Below are positions 36,251 to 46,028 of a stretch of 64,000 nucleotides of DNA, one piece after another (position 1 is the stretch's first letter; every line of letters starts with the position of its first letter). Location: the NCBI GenBank assembly GCA_965240325.2, contig OZ251247.1, positions 620,001 to 684,000 on the forward strand, read 5' to 3'. The position numbers were made by a program, and so were the translations under genes. Under the pieces are notes generated by a model. That model did not search any database. It had not been told where the DNA came from and saw only the letters and a list, made by a program, of their open reading frames with translations. The DNA comes from Rebecca billardiae RCC1528. Lineage: Eukaryota; Haptophyta.

Positions 36251-37800
36251 TCAGGCAGCAGGGCTGCAGCTGCTCCGGATGCGCATCGGCAGTGCCAACT
36301 CACCGCCATCAGTGCCGCCAACCTCATCTTCGGATTCCTCGTCCTCAGGCTTAGCAGTGGCCGCGCTCACGCCCCGGCCGAGCGCTGCCGACTGCTTACC
36401 GCACGCGTGCACTGCCCCGTCCGCCGTGACGTACAGTGCGTGGGTCTCAGACAGCGCGCAGTCCAGTACGCGCGCTGACTGGAAAGCCTGCATGCGCACT
36501 GGCGATCGCAGCACCCGTCCCTGGCGCGCCCCACCTCCCCGAGCTGGCCATTGCGGTTGTCCCCGAACGTGTGCACGCTGCCGTCCGCACCCAGCACAGC
36601 GCTGTTGTAATTGCCCGCGCACGCGCGCATCACGTGCACACCTGCCAGCGCCATAATGCGCCTGGGCACGCCCGCTGATTGCCAACCGTGGCCGAGCTGT
36701 CCAAGGTGACAATGTCCGAACGAGTGCACCCCGCCCGCCGCGTCCATCACCAGGCTGTGCTCTTTGCCCGCGCTCACGTGCACGGCGCGCACGCCCGCGA
36801 GCGCCTCGATGCGCGTCGGCGTGAGCTGCTTAGACTGCTGGTCGCCGTGGCCGAGCTGGCCGTCATTGCCAAAGCCGCACGAGTAGACGGCCCCACTGGT
36901 CGAGAGAAGCAGCGCGTGCCCACTCCCAGCAGCGACGCCACCCATGCGCACGCCGCCCAGCGCGTCGATGCGCGTCGGCTCCCACCGGTCCTCAATGTCG
37001 CCGTGGCCGAGCTGGCCGGAGCTGTTGTTGCCCCAGCTGTACGCACAGCCAGCAGCGGTGAGCGCGAGGCTGTGCTCGACACCGGCGGCAATGCACACGG
37101 CGAGCTGGGCGTCGAGACCCCGCGTTTGCTCGAAACACCACCGCGTCTGAGCATCTCCTAGCCCGAGCTGGCCGCAGGCGTTGTCGCCGCAGCCGTACAC
37201 GGTGCCGGCCTCGCTCAGCGCGAGCAGGTGGTCACCGCCAGCGGCCACAGAACGCACGTGCACTGCGCTGAGCGAGGCGACGCGCGTCGGCACGAGCACC
37301 ACCTCGTCTCCTGAGTGGCCGACTGCCAGGAGTGCATGATACGCGCCCGTGCCGTTCCCGACCTCGTCCCGCTCCTCCTCCTCGCCGCACGTGTGCAGCC
37401 CGCCCTCCGCGTCCACAAACGCGCTGAAGCGAATGTGAATGCTCCCGCTTGTCGCGACGGCGTGCGTGTGCGACCGCGCGAGCACGAGGATGGCCTCGCG
37501 CTGCATGAATGCGTCCGTCCACGTGCACGCGTCCACGGGCAGCCTGGACGGAAGGGCGCGCGCGTGCCCGCGTGCGCGCGCGCGCTCGCGCAGCGCGTGC
37601 TCGACCGGCGAGCGGCCGCCGGGCGCGCCGCGGAAGAGGCGCGCCGTGGCGTTGGCGCTGACGATGGCAGGGAGCGAGGCGAATGCCAGGATGCGCTCGA
37701 TGATCTCGGGGGGCAAGCTCGCCAGCTGCCGCCCCGCCGCCGCCGACGGCTCCAGCCGCGGGGATGGCGCGGAGACGTCGGTCGTGGTGGTGCGCGCCAT
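36251..37800 (-). pseudogene. F-box/RCC1-repeat gene, copy 3, frameshifted 3' end
   Basis: The ATG at 37800 (MARTTTTDV) opens a typical member: F-box-like LPPEIIERIL, then RCC1 units to TFGDNRNGQLGEV. After about 36545 the family sequence continues in another frame (SPVRMQAFQSARVLDCALSE, VHACGKQSAALG), while the first frame runs on as unrelated residues to a stop at 36367. A second slip close to the end turns the expected RIEQL into RIRSSC before the stop at 36251. The last blade would therefore be lost in the product. Homopolymer-poor GC sequence at both places makes assembly error possible but not certain. The 5' leader (CCGATCGCGACGCGCCCACC on the plus strand) is shared with copy 4. Confidence 0.75.
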
Positions 37801-37949
37801 TCTCCGATCGCGACGCGCCCACCGGACCGGCCACCCTAACCCGTCCGGCGTGGTGCCAAGGCGCCACGCTTCTGCCGAGTGCTTGTGATATGATGATGCT
37901 CATCAGTCATCTGAGCAGTGCTACCACTGTACTGCCCGCACCCACACAC

Positions 37950-39497
37950 TCAGCTGGCGCTCCAGCTGCCCAGCTGGAGCGGCGGAAGCTGCTCGATGCG
38001 CTTCGGCGGCCACCCCACGCCGTCAGGCTCGTCAGACGATTTCTCAGAGTCAGACTCAGACTCATCAGCGGCAGCGCTCGCGCCGAGGCCGAGCGCAGCA
38101 GACTGCCCACCACACGCGTGTGCGCCCCCGTCTTCTGAGACGTACAGCGCGTGGGTCTCACTCAGCGCGCAGTCCAGCACGCGCGCTGCCTCGAAGACCA
38201 GGGCACTGCTTTCGCCCTCGGGCACCGGCGGGCAGATTTGGCAGCAGCTGTTGTCCCCGAACGCGTGCACGCTGCCGTCCGCGCCCAGCACCACGCTGCT
38301 GTCATCTCCCGCACACGCACGCACCGCGCGCACGCCTGCCAGCGCCGCAAGACGCCTGGGCACGCGCTCGGATGAGTCGCTGCCGTGACCGAGTTGACCA
38401 AAGCGCCCAAGCCCGAACGAGTGCACCCCACCCGCTGCGTCCACCACCAGGCTGTGCAGCTTGCCCGCGCTCACGTGCACGGCGCGCACGCCCACGAGCG
38501 CCTCGATGCGCCTCGGCGTGCGCTGAGCCTGCTCAGGCTGGTCCCCATGGCCCAGCTGGCCCCAGTTGCCATAGCCGCAGGAGTAGACATCGCCACTGGC
38601 GGAGAGCAACAGCACGTGCGAGTACCCTGCGGCCAGCCCACCCACGCGCACGCCGTCCAGCGCCTCGATGCGCGTCGGCTCCCACCGCTCCTCGTTGTCA
38701 CCGTGGCCGAGCTGGCCGCAGTTGTTTAAGCCCCAGCTGTACGCACAGCCCGCGGCGGTGAGCGCGAGGCTGTGGTCAGCGCCAGCGGCAATGCACACAA
38801 CGAGCTGAGCCTCGAGGCCTCGCACTTGTCCGAATGCCCACCGCGTGACTGTGTCGCCTCGCCCGAGCTGGCCACTCCTGTTGTCGCCGCAGCCGTACAC
38901 AGCACCAGTATCGCTCAGCGCGAGCAGGTGGGCATAGCCAGCGGCCACAGCAACCACGCGCACTGCGGAGAGCGAGGCCACGCGCGCCGGCACCACGACC
39001 GCGTCTCCCGTGTGTCCGATTGCCGGGGGTGCATGGTACCAGCCCATGCCCTCCCCGTCCTCGCCAACCACCTCCACCTCGCCGCACGTGTGCAGCCCGC
39101 CCTCCGCGTCCACAAACGCACTGAAGAAAATACCCGCGCCCCCACTTGTCGCGACGGCGTGCGCGTGCGATCGCGCGAGCACGAGGATGGCCTCGCGCTG
39201 CATGAGCGCATCCGTCCATGTCCACGTGCCCACGGGTAGGCTGGCCGGAAGGGCGCGCGCGTGCCCACGCGCGCGCGCGCGCTCGCGCAGCGCGTGCTCG
39301 ACCGGCGAGCGGCCGCCGGGCGCGCCGCGGAAGAGGCGTGCCGTGGCGTTGGCGCTGACGATGGCGGGCAGCGAGGCGAACAACAGGACGCGCTCGATGA
39401 TCTCGGGGGGGAGGCTCGCCAGCTGGCGAGCCGCCCCCGCCGACGGCTCCAGCCGCGGGGGTGGCGCGGAGACGTCGGTCGTGGTGGTGCGCGCCAT
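37950..39497 (-). CDS. F-box/RCC1-repeat protein, copy 4
   Basis: 515 residues from ATG 39497 (MARTTTTDVSAPPPRL). F-box-like LPPEIIERVL sits at about residues 29-40, followed by seven RCC1-type units, the third reading CAYSWGLNNCGQLGHGD. Near the C-terminus an acidic serine insert (DESESDSEKSSDEPDG) precedes the family end KRIEQLPPLQLGSWSAS. It is head-to-tail with copies 3 and 5 and shares its 5' leader with copy 3, so these are recent tandem duplicates. A CAGTCGTA-rich stretch lies 80-180 bp upstream. It is intact in one frame. Confidence 0.88.
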   Translation of the reverse strand: MARTTTTDVSAPPPRLEPSAGAARQLASLPPEIIERVLLFASLPAIVSANATARLFRGAPGGRSPVEHALRERARARGHARALPASLPVGTWTWTDALMQREAILVLARSHAHAVATSGGAGIFFSAFVDAEGGLHTCGEVEVVGEDGEGMGWYHAPPAIGHTGDAVVVPARVASLSAVRVVAVAAGYAHLLALSDTGAVYGCGDNRSGQLGRGDTVTRWAFGQVRGLEAQLVVCIAAGADHSLALTAAGCAYSWGLNNCGQLGHGDNEERWEPTRIEALDGVRVGGLAAGYSHVLLLSASGDVYSCGYGNWGQLGHGDQPEQAQRTPRRIEALVGVRAVHVSAGKLHSLVVDAAGGVHSFGLGRFGQLGHGSDSSERVPRRLAALAGVRAVRACAGDDSSVVLGADGSVHAFGDNSCCQICPPVPEGESSALVFEAARVLDCALSETHALYVSEDGGAHACGGQSAALGLGASAAADESESDSEKSSDEPDGVGWPPKRIEQLPPLQLGSWSAS

Positions 39498-39574
39498 TCT
39501 CCGATCGCGACGCGCCCACCGGCCAGGGGCGGCGTCGTCAGCGCGACCTGCCAGACGCGTGCTTGCGAGCAGCC

Positions 39575-39680
39575 GTCGTACAGTCGTAGCAAGGGCGGTA
39601 CAGTCGTAGTCGTAGATTGAAGAGTAGCGGTCGTCATCGTAAGTACAGTACCGTTACCGTACAGTGCTGTACAGTCTGGT
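39575..39680. promoter_or_regulatory. CAGTCGTA-rich upstream stretch of copy 4
   Basis: Contains GTACAGTCGTAGCAAGGG, GGTACAGTCGTAGTCGTAG and CAGTACCGTTACCGTACAG, closely resembling the stretch upstream of copy 1 (GTAGCAAGGGCCGGTAC there). Confidence 0.35.
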
Positions 39681-39774
39681 GGCAGGGCGTGCTGTAGCTT
39701 AGTAATGAAGTGACGATACCGTGACCAGCACGCACGACAAATGCATGCTGCCAAGTGCATGCCCGCACCCACGC

Positions 39775-41259
39775 TCAGCTGGCGCTCCGACTGCCCAGCT
39801 GCAGCGGCGGCAGCTGCTCGATGCGCATCGGCGGCCGCCACATGGCGATCTCATTGGCCGTGCTCGCGCCGATGCCGAGCGCAGCCGACTGCTCGCCGCA
39901 CACGTGCACTGCCCCATCCGCTGTGGCGTACAGCGCGTGTCTGTCACACAGCACACAGTCCAGCACACGCACTGGCTCGAAGGCCTGGACACGGAGCGGC
40001 AGCAATGCCCACCATGGGGACGAGGCCTGGCAGAACAGGCCCTTGAGGTTGCCCCCGAACGCGTGCACGCTGCCGTCCGCGCCCAGCACCGCGCTGGTAT
40101 GATCAGTCGCGCACACACGCACCGCGCGCACGCCCGCCAGCGCAGCAATGCGCCTGGGCACGCGCTCGGATGATTCGGTACCGTGACCAAGCTGGCCATG
40201 CTCCCCCGACCCGAACGAGTGCACCCCGCCCACCGCGTCCACCACCAGGCTGTGCGCACCGCCCGCGCTCACGTGCACGGCGCGCACGCCAGCGAGCGCC
40301 TCGATGCGCCTAGCAGTGAGCTGGTCCCGCCTGTCGCCGTGGCCGAGCTGGCCGTACTCACCCCAGCCGCACGAGTAAACAGCGCCATCTGAGGAGAGCA
40401 GGAGCGCGTGCGCATGGCCGGCTGACAGCCCACCCACGCGCACGCCATCCAGCGCCTCGATGCGCGTCGGCTCCCACCGGTCCTTCCTGTCGCCGTGGCC
40501 GAGCTGGCCACAGTCGCCCCAGCCCCAGCTGTACGCACACCCAGCGGCGGTGAGCGCGAGGCTGTGGTACTCGGCGGCAGCAATGCATGCGACGAGCTGA
40601 GGCTCCAACCCGCGGACTAGCTCGAACAGCCGCCGCGTGCCCGTGTCCCCCAGCCCAAGCTGGCCGCGGTCGTTCTTGCCTCAGCCGTACGCGGCGCCGG
40701 CCTCGCTCAGCGCGAGCAGGTGGGCAAAGCCAGCAGCCACAGAACGCACGCGCACCGCGGAGAGCGAGGCCACGCGCGTCGGCACGAGCACCATTGCACC
40801 CTTCGGGTGACCAGCTGCCGAAGGCACCAGCAACTCGTCCGTAAACGCCCCTGCCTCGTTGTGCCACACCTCCTCCTCGCCGCACGTGTGCAGCCCGCCC
40901 TCCGCGTCCACAAACGCGCTGAAGCGAATGCGAATGAGCCCACTTGTCGCGATCGCGTGTGTGTGCGACCACGCGAGCGAGAGGATGGCCTCGCGATGCA
41001 TGAGTGCGTCCGTCCACGTGCACGCGTCCACGGGCAGGCTGGCCGGAAGGGCGCGCGCGTGCCCACGCGCGCGCGCGCGCTCGCGCAGCGCGCGCTCGAC
41101 CGGCGAGCGGCTGCCGGGCGCGCCGCGGAAGAGGCGCGCCGTGGCGTTGGCGCTGACGATGGCAGGGAGCGAGGCGAATGCCAGGATGCGCTCGATGATC
41201 TCGGGGGGCAGGCTCGCCAGCTGCATCGCCGCCGAAGACGACGGGTTGGTGCGCGCCAT
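39775..41259 (-). pseudogene. F-box/RCC1-repeat gene, copy 5, one in-frame TGA
   Basis: A 495-codon frame from ATG 41259 to the stop at 39775 is intact except for one TGA at 40683-40681. There sisters have the Cys of YGCGDN (TGC). The sequence before (SEAGAAYG) and after (GKNDRGQLGLGD) is normal and in the same frame. The first part alone would give a 192-residue F-box protein with one blade. The N-terminus is shorter than in sisters (MARTNPSSSAAMQLASLPPE). It starts 109 bp from the divergent parvulin gene. A nonsense mutation is the simplest explanation; Cys-to-TGA also fits selenocysteine on paper, but a structural Cys in a propeller makes that unlikely. Confidence 0.8.
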
Positions 41260-41368
41260 TCAGTCCGACCGCCGCGGAGGAACCTGATTGGCCAACGGCG
41301 AATTCGGAAAGCAGCTGCTGCCGGTGGTCCGGGGCACGGGTGGGCAGCCCCCCACTCGAGCCGCCACG

Positions 41369-41908
41369 ATGGCGTCCGTTTCGCGCTCTGCGCTCTTTGC
41401 GGCCGCCCTCGTGGGCGGCGCGAGCGCGTTCTCCGCGCCGGCGCTCGGGCTCGCGCGCAGGGCGCCGATCGTGTGTGGCGCAAGCGCCTTCCCCCCGCCG
41501 CCGCCCACGCTGGCGCGCGCGGCGCCGGCGCGCGCGCACGCGGGCGCGCGCACGGCGCGCATGGGCCTCATGGACGCTTTTAAGAAGGCCTTCGCGAACG
41601 AGGAGTTCAGCGACAGGGCGGCCAAGGCGTCGCACATCCTCTTCAAGGGCGGAGACGCCGCCGACGCCGCCAACGCCGTGCTCGCGCGCATCGAGGCGGG
41701 CGACATCTCCTTCGCCGACGCGGCGCGCCAGTACAGCGAGTGCCCGAGCCGGTCGCGCGGCGGCTCGCTCGGACAGTTCGAGCCGGGGCAGATGGTGCGC
41801 GAGTTCGACGCGGTCGTCTTCGACCCGGCGACCGCGATCGGCGAGATCCGCACCGTCGAGACGCAGTTCGGCACGCACCTCGTGCGGGTCGACGCGCGCT
41901 CGGGCTAG
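41369..41908 (+). CDS. Parvulin-type peptidyl-prolyl isomerase, plastid-targeted
   Basis: 179 residues from ATG 41369 (GCCACGATGG context; an in-frame upstream frame begins before it but has no ATG in good context). Residues 1-24 form a signal peptide ending in GGASAFSAP, the ASAF-type cleavage site with Phe at +1. An Arg/Ala/Pro-rich transit-like stretch follows to about residue 70. That bipartite layout is typical of complex red-derived plastids. Residues about 87-177 are a rotamase domain: ASHILFKGGD, the FADAARQYSECPSRSRGGS block, LGQFEPGQMV and the end QFGTHLVRVDAR. Known activity: cis-trans isomerisation of peptidyl-prolyl bonds, as folding helper. It is divergent from copy 5, with 109 bp between the starts. 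Confidence 0.93.
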   Translation: MASVSRSALFAAALVGGASAFSAPALGLARRAPIVCGASAFPPPPPTLARAAPARAHAGARTARMGLMDAFKKAFANEEFSDRAAKASHILFKGGDAADAANAVLARIEAGDISFADAARQYSECPSRSRGGSLGQFEPGQMVREFDAVVFDPATAIGEIRTVETQFGTHLVRVDARSG

Positions 41909-42592
41909 TCCGTAGTCGGCGGGCCCACGCAGTCAGTGGCTGACTCGTAGAGGGGTCAGAGCCCCACTGGGGGCTGCGTGGCCCAAAATCCAACTTCCTG
42001 TCGTCTTGAGATGATCGAGGCTCTCAATGACCTCGGGATGTCAATATTCGCCTGAAATGACCTGGGGTCACTCTGACAAGTAGTTTGCGACGAAAACATG
42101 TCGTCGCATCTAATTCTAAGTTAGGGGGCGGGCCAAATAAGTGGCACTGTGACGTGACTGACGGCTACGAGCGCTGGTCCTAGCGAGTGTTTAGCGCTGA
42201 CTTCGGGCTGGATCATATGCCCTCTGGAGGGGTCTGGGCCAGTCAAGTAAAAAAAGCAGGTGCACATACCCTGAATATAGGGCGCAACGGCTAGCATATT
42301 TACTTACAAGTCTTATTAGAATGAGCCTGAACTTATTGGAAACGGCATGTAACGGCTGTCTTATATGTGACATATAGACCATGTCGACTTCGTCACTTTG
42401 ATAGAGCATCTCGGCGAGATCGTTCTGAGTCCCCAGCAGCAGCAGGTCCCAACATGCGATATAGGCAGTGTACTGGCAGGCTGTCAAACACGTAGTTTCC
42501 CGGAAGCCATATTGGTCGTTACATACCCACCGTGTATATGAAGACGCCATGCTGATGAATACAGTCTCGTCTGATCTCGAGCCGCGATTGAT

Positions 42593-43058
42593 GGCTCTGG
42601 CTTCGGTTGACCCCTGCCAGAGACGGGCACTGTGAGCTCCTTCATGAAGTCACTCGCGAAAACTGCACAGGAGGACCTCAACGGATGCCTAGATGATGAC
42701 TTCAGAGCGATATTGGGCCAACAAGCACTTCCTCTATAGTTCAGACTCTATTTTTACTATGTATTTACCCATTTCAGACTCTGGTCAGAACACGGTCCGG
42801 GAGCGATCCGGATGCACCCGTAGCTATTGGAAATATGTCACCGGACTGGGTAAATAGCTATGAAAAATAGAGTCTGAAGTAGTCACAAACTGAGTTTCAC
42901 ACCCTGGGCACTTATTGGCCATCCATAGTAACAAGTAACCCTACTTGGAGCCCTGTGGGACACTTCGGGCGTTCATTCGGCCGCAGGAATGCGAACATCA
43001 TTTTCGGTACGCCCTGTTTCTATGACCGGACTGGCAGGGGTCAACCGGAGCCAGAGCC
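42593..43058. mobile_element. 466-bp nested TIR element (MITE-like)
   Basis: 28-bp terminal inverted repeats (42593-42620 and 43031-43058, one mismatch; outer end GGCTCTGGCT) flanked by TGAT on both sides (42589-42592, 43059-43062). The corresponding place in copy B (about 48669-48674) lacks it, giving an empty site that differs by only two bases from the predicted pre-insertion sequence. It has no coding capacity. Confidence 0.85.
42740..42878. repeat. Hairpin-forming inverted repeat inside the 466-bp element
   Basis: Arms 42740-42771 and 42847-42878 (32 bp, outer end TTCAGACTCTATTTTT) are nearly perfect reverse complements around a 75-bp loop. It is either part of the MITE or a third nested foldback element. 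Confidence 0.7.
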
Positions 43059-44381
43059 TGATACGTTTTCAGACTGTGTATACGGCCATGCGTACGGCGT
43101 ATTGCAGACATAGTAGACCCAAAGCACCGGCCCCATGTCCTCAGCCCGGGAGTACTCTCGGTCATAATCAAGGTGTAAAGTCACTCGAGCCAACCGTCAC
43201 CGCTCCATGGCCGAGACCTACGAGGCAGGTCAAATCTGTCGTCGTCGCAGTGCGGCACAGCAGTGCCGAGCATGCGATTCGGCAGCAAACGCCTGCTCCA
43301 GGTGGTGGCTGGCGTCTCTGCACCAAACCAGGCCGGATGGGATCGGTCCATATATGTACGCCCTACCCTGTTCCGCGCTATTTCTGGGCGTTGGGGCGGA
43401 TATTCGGCCTACAGAGGCTGATCCGGCGCTGTTCGGCGCTCCTGTCTGGCTGCGCGGAGCCCAATGGCAAGCGCCGGCGTGTGCAAGGTGTCAAGATTGA
43501 GACGGTCTCTGACGCTCCCGCCGGTCTTGGGCGCACCACGGTGCATTGAGGCCCATCTGCGTCTGCTTCTGCAGGCATGCGCGTCACAGGGGCGCGCTTG
43601 TAGGCACGGTCGAGTGCACGTCGGACCTGTCGAATGAGCCATCCGCTGCCTGCGAGCACGTCCGCGACGTCCTGAGAGGCGAATGGGAGGCGCCCCGACG
43701 CCATCTGGGGGCACGCGTGACCCATACTCAACGTGCTGACCATCGCAAGTGCCACGGCAGGTGCAAACACGGGCCCTACGAGCGGAACATGACAGTTGCG
43801 GGCTCCGCGGAGGTGTTGCGCGCGAGCTCGCGCCGGTCTGCTGACGGCGATTCCGGCGCAGCAGGGCAGGTTAGGCGAGCTGGGCATCCACGGATACACA
43901 TGAACACTTGGGGCGAGCATCGATCTCGCCGGGGCGAGTTGATCTTGAGCCACAAGGAGGGGTAGCGTGACGGGCGTACGCAGCACAGCAATTCAAGCCG
44001 GCCGACGCGCGCCGCGCACGGCGCGAGGTGGCCAAGAACCGGGTGGTGAGCCGCTGGTGGCGCAAAGACAAGGGTCAGAAGCGCCCACCAGCGTCACGCG
44101 CGCGCGCTCCCGAGACCATCTCGGCGTATCATGGGACGCGAGCGCGCGGCGGTCCACTGCCTCCGGCCGCTCGTGCTCGAGCGGAACCGAGCTCTGAGCG
44201 CCCGAAGCCCCGAACGCGTCGGAGCTCGATTTTCGGGCGGGGTCCAGGCTCCGCGCCACCCTAAAAGGCCGAGGGAGGAGCGAAAATGCGCCGCGGCTTT
44301 GATTTTCTTTTTTGAATGAGCGGTTTGGCCCCCCTAATCCAATATTACTACAGTACGTAGTATATATATATATATATATAT

Positions 44382-45922
44382 GTCTAGCCACTCCGCCATG
44401 CCCGGCTCGTACAAGGCGTCGGGTACGAATGGACTCTGGAGCTGGATGGTCGCGGCGCGCGGCGTCGTGGAGTAGACAGACCACAATGATCAATCATGGA
44501 ACGATCAGGTTAGCTATGTTGGGATTTGAGCAACGAACGACAGCGGGCGCTGGCAGCGGCGTGGCGGTTGAGCTGCTGCCCGAGGTCGAGAGGGCGCCCG
44601 CGAGTCGTCAGTCACTGAGCAAGGTCGATTAAGGCTGATGGCTCGCTGACACTGCAGTGCTTCCATATCCGCCAGAGGCCGAGGGTGGGCGGGCGGGCAA
44701 ACGATGAAGCGTGCGGGTTGACGCGACAGCGGCGAGAGCAAGAGACCATTGCATGAGGGGCGACGCGGCGAAGACAGATGATGACGTCGCGCCGCCGAAC
44801 GATCAGGCGGGGAGCCGGGCCACACAGACAGCCAGCGACCTTACCGAGCAGAGGGGCTGCGGCGACTGCGGTGCACCTCCTGCAGCGGAGCGTGCACCCG
44901 GCAGTGCCCGATGCAGGCGATTCCCTTGCCCAGCTCGGCGCCTTCGTCGTGAGCAGCCCCATGGCGCCCCCGACAGTGAAGCCTGATCGATCCGATGTGA
45001 GCGGTAACCAACCGAGTCCTGCAGGTGCGCCGCTGTGGGCCAGATTGGCAGCGCACCAGGACTCCTGCGCGCGGCGGTGCGCACAGGACAACGCAGGAAT
45101 GCCGTGCGAGCCGGATTCTTGGCGTCGCTCATAGACACTCAGTTATAGGTTCCCTATAACGCCACGTCTAGCCACTCCGCCATGCCCGGCTCGTACAAGG
45201 CGTCGGGTACGAATGGACTCTGGAGCTGGATGGTCGCGGCGCGCGGCGTCGTGGAGTAGACAGACCACAATGATCAATCATGGAACGATCAGGTTAGCTA
45301 TGTTGGGATTTGAGCAACGAACGACAGCGGGCGCTGGCAGCGGCGTGGCGGTTGAGCTGCTGCCCGAGGTCGAGAGGGCGCCCGCGAGTCCCGTTTATAA
45401 GTTGGAGCGGGCGTCCAAGTAGTCGTTGATGAATCCCGTTTAGAAATAGAAGAGACGAGGACTGCGCGGCCGCGCGCGCACGATCGATCGCGACGCGCGG
45501 CGAGCAGACACGCGTCAGAGTGCGCCGCACCCGCGCGACGCACGGGCGCGAGGCGAGCGCGTATCTCAAACGATGAAGCGTGCGGGTTGACGCGACAGCG
45601 GCGAGAGCAAGAGACCATTGCATGAGGGGCGACGCGGCGAAGACAGATGATGACGTCGCGCCGCCGAACGATCAGGCGGGGAGCCGGGCCACACAGACAG
45701 CCAGCGACCTTACCGAGCAGATTGGGGCTGCGGCGACTGCGGTGCACCTCCTGCAGCGGAGCGTGCACCCGGCAGTGCCCGATGCAGGCGATTCCCTTGC
45801 CCAGCTCGGCGCCTTCGTCGTGAGCAGCCCCATGGCGCCCCCGAGAGTGAAGCCTGATCGATCCGATGTGAGCGGTAACCAACCGAGTCCTGCAGGTGTT
45901 ATAGGTTCCCTATAACGCCACA
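44382..45922. repeat. Tandem duplication of a modular about 0.75-kb unit
   Basis: Block 1 (44382-44606 and 45166-45390) and block 2 (44699-45027 and 45568-45898) are nearly identical between the two units. The middle part differs completely (92 bp against 177 bp). Each unit ends with GTTATAGGTTCCCTATAAC (45142-45160 and 45898-45916), an 8-bp-arm palindrome followed by GCCAC; in unit 1 an extra 114 bp precede it. No gene is recognised. Confidence 0.85.
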
Positions 45923-46028
45923 TATAGTACTACACACACACACACACATATATATATACATCATATATTATGATGAGTTGATATGCTGATGGTAAAAACT
46001 GGTCCGCCGACCCCTTATTCCTTGCTCG
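45923..46028. repeat. Short CA and TA microsatellite
   Basis: (CA)n followed by (TA)n at about 45935-45960, next to the 3' end of the glycosyltransferase-like gene. Confidence 0.7.

Larger units (their letters stand above)
42123..44336. mobile_element. DNA-transposon-like element, copy A (with nested insert)
   Basis: Nearly identical, apart from small indels and a 466-bp insert, to 48228-49946. The right end TTTGGCCCCCCTA is the inverse of the left end, which here is slightly altered (TAGGGGGCGGGCCAAA). No transposase is recognised, so I call it non-autonomous. A minus-strand frame at about 42191-42550 is shared with copy B. Confidence 0.7.

Noticed and set aside
44382-44400. tRNA-like A-box (reverse complement reads GCATGGCGGAGTGGCTAGAC) at the start of both duplicated units
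   Set aside because: No matching T-loop, anticodon arm or closing acceptor stem could be found beside it; a tRNA-derived SINE remains possible but unsupported.
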